Source: Aurantimonas sp965217685
GTDB lineage: Bacteria; Pseudomonadota; Alphaproteobacteria; Rhizobiales; Rhizobiaceae
Direction of reading: 5' to 3'
Length of the DNA stretch: 64,000 nucleotides
NCBI GenBank assembly: GCA_965217685.1
Contig: CBDCIZ010000003.1
Location: forward strand, 2,976,001 to 3,040,000
The number at the start of each line of letters is the position of its first letter. Within the stretch, counting starts at the first letter, position 1. Shown piece by piece: positions 8,491 through 16,652 of the stretch. The position numbers and the translations under genes were made by a program. The notes below the pieces were generated by a model. The model made no database searches, was not told where the DNA came from, and saw only the letters and a program-made list of their open reading frames with translations.

Positions 8491-9501
8491 GTGACCCCAT
8501 CGTCCGCTACAGCACCCACCGCGTCGCGGTTGCCCGCTTCGACGACGCCTCCGACCTACGCCGATGTCGAAGCCGCCGCCGCGCGGATCGAAGGGATCGC
8601 CCATCGCACGCCGATGCTGACCTCACGAACCGCAGATGCGGCGACCGGTGCGACCCTTTTCTTCAAGCCGGAAAACCTGCAGCGCTCGGGCGCCTTCAAG
8701 TTTCGCGGCGCCTGCAACGCGATCGCGGCGCTGAGCACGGCCGAGCGCGCGCGCGGGGTCGTCGCCTTTTCGTCCGGCAACCACGCCCAGGCAATGGCGC
8801 TTGCGGGACGCCTGCAGGGCGTTGCAACGACGATCCTGATGCCGCAGGATTCCCCGGTGATGAAGCTTGCCGCGACCCGCGGTTACGGCGCCGAGGTCAT
8901 CACCTTCGACCGCTACAACGAAGACCGCGAGGAATTGGCGGCAAAGCTGGCCGGTGAGCGCGGCCTGACTCTGATCCCTCCCTACGACCACCGCGACGTG
9001 ATCGCCGGGCAGGGCACAGCCGCCAAGGAGCTGATCGAGGCGGTCGGTCCGCTCGACGTTCTCCTCGTCTGCCTCGGTGGCGGCGGACTGACGGCCGGAT
9101 CGGCCCTTTCGGCCGATGCCCTCTCACCCGGCTGCAAGGTCTATGGTGTCGAGCCGGAAGCCGGCGACGATGGGCGCCGCTCGCTGGAGAAGGGCGAGAT
9201 CGTGACGATCGCGGTTCCCAAGACCATCGCGGACGGCGCCCAGACGACGCATCTCGGCCGTCTGACCTTTCCGCTCATCCGCGATCTCACCGCCGGGGTC
9301 GTCACCGTATCCGACGCGGCGCTGGTCTCGGCCATGCGCTTCTTCGCCGAACGGATGAAGCTCGTCGTCGAGCCGACAGGATGCCTCGCTGCTGCTGCTG
9401 CTTTCGAAGGCTGTGTCGATCTCGCCGGCAAGCGGGTCGGCATCATCCTGTCGGGCGGCAATGTCGATCCGGCGCGGTTTGCAAGCCTTCTCACCAACTG
9501 A
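8491..9501 (+). CDS. Threonine/serine dehydratase (PLP fold-type II)
   Basis: A 336-residue cytosolic enzyme of the threonine dehydratase/serine racemase family, converting L-threonine or L-serine to the 2-oxo acid and ammonia. K70 in SGAFKFRGA is the PLP Schiff-base lysine, SSGNHAQA binds the substrate carboxylate, GGGGL holds the cofactor phosphate, and SGGNVD near the C-terminus contacts the pyridine ring. There is no ACT regulatory domain, so it is the short catabolic type rather than a full-length biosynthetic IlvA. Start is GTG 8491 with GGGAGA upstream. A role in hydroxy-amino-acid degradation, or serine racemase activity, is equally possible. Confidence 0.88.
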   Translation: MTPSSATAPTASRLPASTTPPTYADVEAAAARIEGIAHRTPMLTSRTADAATGATLFFKPENLQRSGAFKFRGACNAIAALSTAERARGVVAFSSGNHAQAMALAGRLQGVATTILMPQDSPVMKLAATRGYGAEVITFDRYNEDREELAAKLAGERGLTLIPPYDHRDVIAGQGTAAKELIEAVGPLDVLLVCLGGGGLTAGSALSADALSPGCKVYGVEPEAGDDGRRSLEKGEIVTIAVPKTIADGAQTTHLGRLTFPLIRDLTAGVVTVSDAALVSAMRFFAERMKLVVEPTGCLAAAAAFEGCVDLAGKRVGIILSGGNVDPARFASLLTN

Positions 9502-9672
9502 GAGGCGATCGGATAAACCCGACCGATTGGGCAACGCAGGTCAAACCCGGCGCGACAGCGCATGGCGCGGCGCTTACCGCACGTTTGTGGTCAGTCTTCG
9601 AGGATTGGCCAGGTTTTATCGACCGGTTCTCGGGGTGTTGAGCGATCGGCAGCCTGTTCGATTGCCAAGCGC

Positions 9673-11019
9673 TTACATCGCCGAAAGCAGATCAGCCGTC
9701 GGCCAGCCGTCGGCCGGCAGGCCGAGGCGCTTCTGCTCCTGGCGCACCGCGTTGCGGGTGTTCTCGCCGACGATCCCGTCGATGCCGCCGACATCGTAGC
9801 CCTTGGCGACCAGCCGCTCCTGCAGCGCCTTGGTTTGGTCGACGTCGAGACCGGGGGTGGGGGTGCCCATGTCGACCTGCGGCGCGCCGTCGAGGCGGGT
9901 GGCGAAATAGGCCGCCGTCAGCGAATAGACCAGCGACTTGTTCCAGCTGAGATAGACGTCGAAATTCGGGTAGGCGAGAAAGGCCGGGCCGCCACGGCCC
10001 ATCGGCAAAAGCAGCGAGGCGGGCAGTTGATCGCTTGTCAGGGGCGACCCGTCGGCCTTTGTGACGCCGAGTTCGGCGAAGGCCGAGCGCGGCTCTTTGT
10101 TGACGAGCGCGGCGCGGTCCCAGGGAAAGCTCGACGGCACCGTCACGTCTTCGAGCCAGGGCTCGCCGCCCTTCCAGCCGAGCGATTTGATGTACTTGCC
10201 CGTGGTGACGAGGACGTCAGGCGTGTCGTTGCGCAGATCCACGGAGCCGTTGTCGTCGCCATCGGTGCCGAAGGCGATGTACTCTTCCGGCAGAAGCTGA
10301 GTCTGGCCGATCTCGCCGGCCCAGGCGCCCTTCATCTCCTGCGGCGTCAAATAGCCCTTGTCGACGATCTCGATCGCCGCCAGGAGATGCGGGCGGAAAA
10401 GGGCCGGACGCCGGCAGTCGTGGGCCAGCGTCGATAGCGCCGCCAGCGTGTCGAAACCGCCGAGCACGGCGCCGTAGTCTGTCTCCAGCCCCCAGAAGCT
10501 GGCGATCACCGGGCCCGGAACGCCCGTTTCGGCCTCAACCCTGGCGAAGGTGTCGGCGTATTTCTTCAGGTTCGCCTTGCCCTGCACCAGCCGGTAGTTG
10601 TTGACCATGCGGGTGGCAAATTGCTGCCAGGTCTGGGCGAAGACGCCTTGGGCATTGTCGGCAGCCAGCACCTTGGGATCGATCCGCATGTCGGCGACGG
10701 CGGCATCGACGGCCGCCTGCGACAGGCCCTTGGCCCCGGCCTCCTGGCGTATGCCCTCAAGGAAGGTCTGGAAGTCGCCGCCGCAGGCCGCCTTCGCCGC
10801 CTTTTCGATCGGGGTCTCGGCCGGGGTCTCGATCGGCTGCGTTTCGGATGCGCCGGCCGCCGGGGCGGGCGCCGTATCCTGCGCTTGAACGTGAGCCGCC
10901 GATGCCAGTAGAGCCAGAGTCAGAACGGGCGCCAAGGCACGAGCAAAATTTATGCCGAAATTTACGCCAATAAAACGCGTGGCACGTCGCGCCGGTCGTG
11001 AAGAATGCATGAGGTTCAT
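9673..11019 (-). CDS. Lytic murein transglycosylase, MltB type with peptidoglycan-binding domain
   Basis: A 448-residue exported protein. An N-terminal signal sequence ends near AAHVQAQ (about residue 47), then an Ala/Pro-rich linker, the MltB-like catalytic domain from about 75 to 370, and a peptidoglycan-binding type 1 domain at the C-terminus (QERLVAKGYDVGGIDGIVG). The catalytic glutamate is E179 in FWGLETDYG, and GEIGQTQLLPEEY is the second family motif. It cleaves glycan strands to 1,6-anhydro-muropeptides in the periplasm. An internal ATG three codons in (11010) has better spacing to the CGAGG ribosome binding site. It heads a group of cell-wall genes. Confidence 0.92.
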   Translation of the reverse strand: MNLMHSSRPARRATRFIGVNFGINFARALAPVLTLALLASAAHVQAQDTAPAPAAGASETQPIETPAETPIEKAAKAACGGDFQTFLEGIRQEAGAKGLSQAAVDAAVADMRIDPKVLAADNAQGVFAQTWQQFATRMVNNYRLVQGKANLKKYADTFARVEAETGVPGPVIASFWGLETDYGAVLGGFDTLAALSTLAHDCRRPALFRPHLLAAIEIVDKGYLTPQEMKGAWAGEIGQTQLLPEEYIAFGTDGDDNGSVDLRNDTPDVLVTTGKYIKSLGWKGGEPWLEDVTVPSSFPWDRAALVNKEPRSAFAELGVTKADGSPLTSDQLPASLLLPMGRGGPAFLAYPNFDVYLSWNKSLVYSLTAAYFATRLDGAPQVDMGTPTPGLDVDQTKALQERLVAKGYDVGGIDGIVGENTRNAVRQEQKRLGLPADGWPTADLLSAM

Positions 11020-11092
11020 CCTCGTTTCGCAACGCCTTCGGAGCGCTGCCTGGCGGCGCCATCATGGCGTCGCGTCTGCCAATGAATCGAAC

Positions 11093-11854
11093 TCAGCCGA
11101 TATGGCCTTTCAGCCACTTCGTCCAGTCCTCGCGCGAGCCCGCAAAGACATTGCGGTCGACCTCACCCCTGACGCCGGGAACGGAGCCCGTCGCGGTGTA
11201 TTGCCAGAAGCGGAAAGGCCGTCTTTCATAGACCTTTTCGGGATGGTCCTTAACCGCCCGGACCCAGAACTGGTGGTCGTTCATCGCCCCGACCATGCGG
11301 TCGCGATGGACGTCGATCGGGATGTAGAGGATCGGCTTCTTGCCGTAATAGGCCTCGAGCGCGTCCGACATCGCCTTGACCTCGCGGACCAGGTCCTCGC
11401 GCGGCGGACGCTTGGTGCAGGTCGGCGAGAACGGCGTCCACTCGACGTCAATCACCGGCGGCAGGGCGTAGCGGTCTTTCGGCACGGTCTGGATGAACCA
11501 TTTGGCCTGCTCGGCGCCCGGCCGACAATGGTACCAGAAATGATAGGCGCCGCGCGGCACGCCCGCGGCTCCGGCTGCCTTCCAGTTGGCGAGGAACATG
11601 CCGTCGACCCGGTCGCCGCCTTCGGTGGCCTTCAGATAGGCGAAGGCGACACCGCCGTCTCGAACGGCATCCCAGTCGATATTGCCCTGGTATTTCGACA
11701 CGTCGATGCCGTGGACCGGATAGCCGCTGGCCACCGACGACGAGAAGGTCGAAAGGCCCAGTGCCTCGGTACTCAGGGTGGTCGAGCGGCAACCGGTGAT
11801 GCCGAGAACGGCGACGAGGCCGAGGGCCAACCAACTGCGCGTGATACGGCGCAT
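11093..11854 (-). CDS. GH25 muramidase, putative lipoprotein
   Basis: A 253-residue glycoside hydrolase family 25 enzyme (lysozyme type) that cuts the MurNAc-GlcNAc bond. The family pattern is plain: GIDVSKYQGNIDW at the first strand, AYLKATEG, GAYHFW, PVIDVEW with the catalytic Asp-x-Glu, and FWQYTATG at the last strand. From ATG 11854 the protein starts with a short basic region, a hydrophobic run and a lipobox-like ITGC, suggesting membrane anchoring. Earlier in-frame starts at 11905 and 11941 would bury this signal behind 17-29 extra residues. It lies just upstream of the MltB gene on the same strand. Confidence 0.88.
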   Translation of the reverse strand: MRRITRSWLALGLVAVLGITGCRSTTLSTEALGLSTFSSSVASGYPVHGIDVSKYQGNIDWDAVRDGGVAFAYLKATEGGDRVDGMFLANWKAAGAAGVPRGAYHFWYHCRPGAEQAKWFIQTVPKDRYALPPVIDVEWTPFSPTCTKRPPREDLVREVKAMSDALEAYYGKKPILYIPIDVHRDRMVGAMNDHQFWVRAVKDHPEKVYERRPFRFWQYTATGSVPGVRGEVDRNVFAGSREDWTKWLKGHIG

Positions 11855-12241
11855 CTGCGAGCCGGCGACCGTGGTGGCTGGTCTGGATGGGAGGCTTAGG
11901 CTCATGGTCTCGGTCGAACCCCGGAAAATGCGGTGGCGCACAAAGGCGTATACGCGAACCGCCTTCGACTTCGAGAGCGGTCGCGGCGCAATCGTGCGAT
12001 TTCATGTCGGTCGAGCCGCGGCCGCCGCGCGTCGTTCGTTTTTCTGCCGAATGCGGCAGCGGCGCCACTTTGCGTCGACCGATCCGGCTTATCCAATCAC
12101 GTCACGGTTAACACGCGATTAAGCATTGAGCGTCCCACAATCGAGCGCTTTCAGCCCCAAGATTGCAGTTTCGTCATCAAGCGTGATGCAGTTGCATGAA
12201 CGAAAGGCAATGAGGCGTGTTCTGCGGCAGAGACCAGGGAC
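11855..12241. other. Divergent intergenic region, GH25 and small lipoprotein genes
   Basis: 387 bases presumed to carry the promoters of the GH25 gene and the small lipoprotein gene. A short palindrome ATGCA-GT-TGCAT lies about 50 bases before the lipoprotein start. The upper part may belong to a longer N-terminus of the GH25 gene. No RNA gene is apparent. Confidence 0.3.
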
Positions 12242-12427
12242 TTGAACCGGAAAGGTATTCTCCTCAAGGCGCTATTGACCGCCGCCGCTGCCGGGTCGCT
12301 GTTCATCTTCACGGCCTGCTCAGAGAGCGACGACAACAAGGACGCGACCGAGACCCCCACCGCGACCGAGACGGCGCCGGCCGCCGACGGTTCTTCCGCC
12401 AGCGGCAGTGGTACAACCACGAACTGA
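12242..12427 (+). CDS. Small putative lipoprotein (61 aa)
   Basis: A 61-residue protein with a basic start, hydrophobic helix and Cys in the context IFTAC, followed by an Asp/Glu then Thr/Ala/Ser-rich tail ending in SGSGTTTN. This is the form of a very short lipoprotein with an unstructured acidic tail. The lipobox is imperfect, with Phe at -3. The start is TTG at 12242 with AGGGA just upstream. A strong hairpin terminator follows 60 bases downstream, which supports a separate transcript. I do not recognise a family. Confidence 0.6.
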   Translation: MNRKGILLKALLTAAAAGSLFIFTACSESDDNKDATETPTATETAPAADGSSASGSGTTTN

Positions 12428-12488
12428 TCCTCCGAGGAGACCACGGGTGTGCGGCCTTCGCACCGACATCTGTCCTCACGCAGACTTG

Positions 12489-12513
12489 GCCGCCGCGTTT
12501 TCGCGGCGGCTTT
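12489..12513 (+). terminator. Rho-independent terminator after the small lipoprotein gene
   Basis: A perfect 9-bp stem GCCGCCGCG / CGCGGCGGC around a TTTT loop, followed by TTT. The T run is on the plus strand, so it terminates transcription from the lipoprotein gene at 12242. Confidence 0.75.
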
Positions 12514-12667
12514 GAAATACCCGACTTTTTCGGGGCAACGACATTGTTGGCCGCCCGAACAGTCAGCCGGACAGGTCTCCGGAACCGCCGCCATCGAAGG
12601 GTTGTTTGCAACGCACTCGATGTTCGCCGATAGTCCACCACCGTCGAATCGGGGCGAGCTTCAAGCG

Positions 12668-13381
12668 ATGCATATTCTGACCAGCCTCAACACGCTTCTC
12701 CAGGCGATCCCGGCCGGTGGCCGAGCGACGCTGGACGCTTTGATGGAATCGATCCGCTCGCTGTTCGGCGGCGATGTCGAGACGCGCCGCAGCGTCGCTT
12801 TCGGCGTGGCCATCATTGCGCTCTCGGCCAAGATGGCGAAGGCCGACGGCATCGTTTCGCAGCAGGAGGTCGCGGCCTTCCAGCAGATTCTGGAGATCCC
12901 GCCCGGCGAGATGCGCAACGTTTTCCGCCTCTACGACATCGCCAAGCAGGATATCGCCGGCTACGAGGTCTATGCGACGCGGCTGACCGGGCTCTGCACC
13001 GACCCAAACGGTGAGTGCCAGCTTCTGTCGGACGTGCTCGACGGGCTGTTCCACATCGCCAAGGCCGACGGCATCGTGCACGAGCGCGAGCTGGCCTTCC
13101 TCGGAAATATCGCCGAAATCTTCGGCCTGTCGAAGGCGCAGTTCACCCGCATCCGCAACCGTCACATCCTCGGGCCGAACAATCCTTATGCCGTGCTCGG
13201 CCTGGACTCCGACACCCCCCCGGCCGAGACGCGGGCACGCTATCTGACCCTGGTGCGCGAAAACCATCCCGATCGCCTGGCCGCCCGCGGCGTGCCCGAC
13301 GAGTTCATGTTCATCGCCAACGAACGCATGAAGGCGATCAACAACGCCTACTCCCAGATTTCCGGCAAGAGCGCCGCGTGA
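12668..13381 (+). CDS. DjlA-like co-chaperone: TerB domain plus C-terminal J domain
   Basis: A 237-residue protein. Residues about 35-165 form a TerB/DjlA helical domain with two similar acidic motifs, AKADGIVSQQE and AKADGIVHERE. A J domain follows from about 175, with NPYAVLGL and the HPD signature in NHPDRL that stimulates DnaK ATPase. Unlike enterobacterial DjlA there is no clear N-terminal membrane helix. It overlaps the next gene, an amidase, by four bases (GTGA), so the two are co-translated. The target process of the co-chaperone is not known. Confidence 0.88.
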   Translation: MHILTSLNTLLQAIPAGGRATLDALMESIRSLFGGDVETRRSVAFGVAIIALSAKMAKADGIVSQQEVAAFQQILEIPPGEMRNVFRLYDIAKQDIAGYEVYATRLTGLCTDPNGECQLLSDVLDGLFHIAKADGIVHERELAFLGNIAEIFGLSKAQFTRIRNRHILGPNNPYAVLGLDSDTPPAETRARYLTLVRENHPDRLAARGVPDEFMFIANERMKAINNAYSQISGKSAA

Positions 13382-14193
13382 GCTCCGACACGATGCACAA
13401 CATGGGATCCGATACGACGCTCGTCTGCGAATGTTCGCCCTCGCCGAACCACACGGAGCGGCGGGACGGACTGATCCCTGACATGCTGATCCTGCATTAC
13501 ACCGGCATGGGCGGCGGCGAGGTTGCGCGGCGCTGGTTGTGCGATCCGGTCAGCGAGGTGTCCTGTCACTATCTCGTCCACGAGGACGGGCGCATCGTCC
13601 AGATGGTCGCCGAGGACCGGCGTGCCTGGCACGCCGGCGCCGGCAGTTGGCGGGGCAGCAGTGATGTCAACTCGCGTTCGATCGGTATCGAGATCGTCAA
13701 TCCGGGCCATGACGGCGGTTATCCGGACTTTCCAGACGTGCAGATCGAGGCCGTGATCGGCCTTTGCCACGACATCTCGACGCGGCATGCCATTCCCGCC
13801 GAGTTCGTCCTTGCCCATTCCGACATCGCACCGGGCCGCAAGGTCGATCCAGGCGAGAAATTCCCCTGGGACCGGCTCGCTCGAGCCGGCATCGGCCATA
13901 TCGTGCCGCCGGCACCGCTCAGGGGCGGTCGCTTCTTCGGTCGCGGCGACGGGGGCGAGCCGGTCGCCGCCTTCCAGGCGATGCTCGCCGCCTATGGCTA
14001 CGGCGTGCCGCAGAACGGCGAGTTCGACGAGGCGACCCACCAGGCGACGCGAGCCTTCCAGATGCATTTTCGCCGCCAGAAGATCGACGGAGTAGCCGAC
14101 GCCTCGACGGTGGAGACGTTGCACCGGCTGCTCAGGGCGCTGCCGCGCTCGCCCTTCGCCCGGCCGGTGCCGGAGACGGCTGCAACCGCGTGA
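13378..14193 (+). CDS. N-acetylmuramoyl-L-alanine amidase, AmpD type with peptidoglycan-binding domain
   Basis: A 271-residue zinc amidase of the amidase_2 family with a peptidoglycan-binding type 1 domain in the last 80 residues (AAFQAMLAAYGYGVPQNGEF). H40 in LILHYTGM is the first zinc ligand; the second His and the Asp lie in AHSDIAPGRKVDPG; the Glu of SIGIEIVN is the conserved structural residue. No signal peptide is seen, which suits cytoplasmic recycling of anhydro-muropeptides as in AmpD. GTG 13378 overlaps the previous stop; ATG at 13393 is an alternative. Confidence 0.9.
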   Translation: MSSDTMHNMGSDTTLVCECSPSPNHTERRDGLIPDMLILHYTGMGGGEVARRWLCDPVSEVSCHYLVHEDGRIVQMVAEDRRAWHAGAGSWRGSSDVNSRSIGIEIVNPGHDGGYPDFPDVQIEAVIGLCHDISTRHAIPAEFVLAHSDIAPGRKVDPGEKFPWDRLARAGIGHIVPPAPLRGGRFFGRGDGGEPVAAFQAMLAAYGYGVPQNGEFDEATHQATRAFQMHFRRQKIDGVADASTVETLHRLLRALPRSPFARPVPETAATA

Positions 14194-14302
14194 GCGTGCG
14201 GGGCCCGGTCTACTGTGGAAATTGCGCGCCGGCCCACAGCCTTAACGATCTGGAAATCACGACGCTTCAATAGTGCGGCCTTGAGTTCATAAAGGAGCAA
14301 TC

Positions 14303-14575
14303 ATGAGCGACTTGAGTGGTATTCCCGGCAGCCAGATCCGCGCCTTCGTCGAGCGCGTCGAGCACATCGAGGCGGAGATCGCCGAGTTGAACGAGGGCAA
14401 GAAGGAGGTCTTCGCCGAGGCCAAGGGCGAGGGCTTCGACGTCAAGATCATCAAGGAGATCATCAAGCTTCGCAAGCTCGACAAGGAAGAGCGCGACGAG
14501 CACGAGACCTTGCTCGACGTCTATATGCGCGCCATGGAAGAGGCCGATCAGGCTCCCCAATCCCAGGCCGCCTGA
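14303..14575 (+). CDS. gapR: GapR nucleoid-associated protein (DUF2312)
   Basis: A 90-residue helical protein with the full DUF2312 pattern: IRAFVERVEHIEAEIAELN, then the lysine-rich GFDVKIIKEIIKLRKLD and an acidic C-terminus. GapR binds overtwisted, AT-rich DNA ahead of replication and transcription and is an alphaproteobacterial hallmark. The ribosome binding site AAAGGAG lies seven bases upstream of the ATG. A bidirectional hairpin follows the gene. Confidence 0.93.
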   Translation: MSDLSGIPGSQIRAFVERVEHIEAEIAELNEGKKEVFAEAKGEGFDVKIIKEIIKLRKLDKEERDEHETLLDVYMRAMEEADQAPQSQAA

Positions 14576-14617
14576 GGCGCAGGACCGGTTGGCCAAGTTG
14601 GCCAGCCTGAGCGAGAT

Positions 14618-14647
14618 CGAAAGGGTCGACCACGGTCGGCCCTTTCG
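14618..14647. terminator. Bidirectional terminator-like hairpin between gapR and the TRAP operon
   Basis: Arms 14618-14631 and 14634-14647 pair over 14 positions (CGAAAGGGTCGACC with GGTCGGCCCTTTCG), with one G-T pair, centred between two convergent genes. The plus strand continues with TCGTTTCGG, a weak U tract. Confidence 0.6.
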
Positions 14648-14674
14648 TCGTTTCGGGCAGCGCGTCCTCCGCCT

Positions 14675-16051
14675 TCAGCCCATATAGGCCAATAGCACCT
14701 TCGAAAGCTGCGGGAAGGCCGAGATCAAAGCGAGGCCGACAAGGCTCGTCAAAAGGAAGGGGATCGCGCCGACGGCGATCTTTTCCAGCGACATCTTGGT
14801 GATGTTCGCTGCGACGAAAAGATTGATGCCGACCGGCGGTGTGAACAGGCCGATGGCGAGATTGACCATCAGCGCGACGCCGAACCAGACCGGGTCCCAG
14901 CCGAGCTCGCGCACCACCGGCAGGAAAATCGGCAGGGTGATGAACATGATCGTCACCGCATCCATGAACATGCCGGCGATCAGGACCACGAGCATGATGA
15001 CCGCGAGAATCACCCATTGGTTGGAGCTGAGGGCGAGCAGCGCCGAGGAATACTTGCCGACCAGATCGTCGACCGTCACCACCCAGCCGAACAGCGAGGC
15101 GAAGGCGACGACGAGCATGACCACGGCAGAGGACGCGCTGGCGTCGACCAGCGAGCGGTAGAGGGTGGCGATGGTCAGCGTGCGGTAGATGAAGAGACCG
15201 ACGAAAAGCGCATAGACGGTGGCGACGATCGCGGCTTCCGTCGGCGTGAAGATGCCGGAATAGATGCCGCCGAGAATGACGACCGGCGTCATCAGGCCCC
15301 AGAAGGCGTCGAGAAACGCAAGGCCGAGGCGGCCAAGATACGGCCGGTCGCCCCAGGGCTGCGGGCCTAGCGCAGCCAGACCGCCGCCTCGCCGCGAAAG
15401 TCCGGCGGCATTGGCGCCTTCGCCAATGCGCTTGCGGCGCGAGCGGTTGGCGAAGGGCAGGGTGAGCAGCATCAGGCATCCCATCACCAGGCCCGGCACG
15501 ATCGCCGCGATGAAGAGCTGCGAGATCGAGGTCTCGGCGATGACGCCGTAGACGACGAGACCGATCGACGGCGGGATGACGATCGACAGCGCGGCGCCTG
15601 TGCAGACCAGCGCCGCCGAGAAGGCGCGCGGATAGCCGTCCTCCTCCATGCCCTTGATGATCAGCGGGCCGATCGCTGCGACCGAGGCGGGGCCGGAGCC
15701 CGAGACCGCGCCCCAGAACAGGCAGACGACCGTGCCGACGATGCCCATTCCGCCGGGCAGCGAACCGACGAGGACGCGGAAGAAGCGTATCATCCGTTCC
15801 GCGATGCCGACCGTGCCCATCAGCGCGCCGGCGAGGATGAAGAAAGGGATGGCCAGAAGCGAGAATTTCGAGATCCCGCTGGACAACAGATCGCCGACGA
15901 GATCCAGGCCGAAGCCGATCACCCACATGGCGTAGAGCGCGGACAGGCCGAGCGCGAAGGCGACGGGAACGCGCAGCAAAATCAGAAGGAAGAAGACGAT
16001 CACCATCTGCGTGCCCGGATCGAGCGGTATCGCCGCGACGAGGTCAGACAT
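14675..16051 (-). CDS. dctM: TRAP transporter large permease (DctM)
   Basis: A 458-residue membrane protein of the TRAP large subunit family, which couples Na+ gradient to uptake of a periplasmic-protein-bound carboxylate. Family markers include PFFILAGALMGTVGIAERM near the N-terminus, GSGPASVAAIGPLI, FTPTEAA, and FTPPVGINLFVAA at the end. A hydrophilic insert around residues 205-235 lies between helices. It overlaps the small permease gene by eight bases and is the last gene of a dctP-dctQ-dctM operon. The substrate is unknown. Confidence 0.9.
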   Translation of the reverse strand: MSDLVAAIPLDPGTQMVIVFFLLILLRVPVAFALGLSALYAMWVIGFGLDLVGDLLSSGISKFSLLAIPFFILAGALMGTVGIAERMIRFFRVLVGSLPGGMGIVGTVVCLFWGAVSGSGPASVAAIGPLIIKGMEEDGYPRAFSAALVCTGAALSIVIPPSIGLVVYGVIAETSISQLFIAAIVPGLVMGCLMLLTLPFANRSRRKRIGEGANAAGLSRRGGGLAALGPQPWGDRPYLGRLGLAFLDAFWGLMTPVVILGGIYSGIFTPTEAAIVATVYALFVGLFIYRTLTIATLYRSLVDASASSAVVMLVVAFASLFGWVVTVDDLVGKYSSALLALSSNQWVILAVIMLVVLIAGMFMDAVTIMFITLPIFLPVVRELGWDPVWFGVALMVNLAIGLFTPPVGINLFVAANITKMSLEKIAVGAIPFLLTSLVGLALISAFPQLSKVLLAYMG

Positions 16052-16532
16052 CGGGGATCGTGCCTGTGCCGAGTGATTGCCGCTGGCCCTCGATGGTCGA
16101 CTGGACGAGGCGGATGGCGATTAGGACGAAGCCGAACGGCAGGCCGAGGGAATAGTACCAGGCCGGAATTTCCAGCCCAGGCGAGGAGACGCCGCTGGCA
16201 AGCTGGTGCTCGACGAGGCCATAGCAGAACCAGGCCGACAGGATGAGCAGCAGCACCGAGAGCGCGGTGGCGAGCCAGATCGCCAAGCGTCGGGCGCCTT
16301 GTGGAAGCATGTCGGAGAACAAGGTGACCGCCAGATGCTCGCCGCGCCGGGCGGCGATCGCCGCGCCGAAGACCGTCAGCAGCAGGAAGCCGTTGATCAG
16401 GATTTCCTGGGTGGCGGCGAAGGAATAGCTGGTGAGATAGCGCACGACGACGTTGACGAAGCCGATGGCGGTCATCACCAGAAAGATCACCGCGCAGATG
16501 ATCTTTTCGAAATCGTCGAGGAAAAGGCGCAT
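16044..16532 (-). CDS. dctQ: TRAP transporter small permease (DctQ)
   Basis: A 162-residue protein with four membrane helices and the DctQ features VVVRYL after helix 1 and AARRGEHLAV after helix 2. It forms the membrane domain with the large subunit encoded directly downstream. ATG 16532 gives a normal-length protein; the upstream in-frame extension to 16607 is Arg-rich and not conserved in character. Confidence 0.88.
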   Translation of the reverse strand: MRLFLDDFEKIICAVIFLVMTAIGFVNVVVRYLTSYSFAATQEILINGFLLLTVFGAAIAARRGEHLAVTLFSDMLPQGARRLAIWLATALSVLLLILSAWFCYGLVEHQLASGVSSPGLEIPAWYYSLGLPFGFVLIAIRLVQSTIEGQRQSLGTGTIPDV

Positions 16533-16652
16533 GGTATGTCCGGCGGGATCGGCCGCGGATTTACGGCCGGTTCGGTGCGGCAAGCGCTCGAAGCGCCGCC
16601 GCCGCACCGTAAGGTTCGTTTGCGCGTGGCGCCCGTGACTTTTGGGCGCCCG

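Noticed and set aside
8191..8604. Minus-strand frame in the AbrB/dehydratase gap
   Set aside because: Overlaps the start of the dehydratase gene, is Arg/Gly-rich, and has no ribosome binding site.
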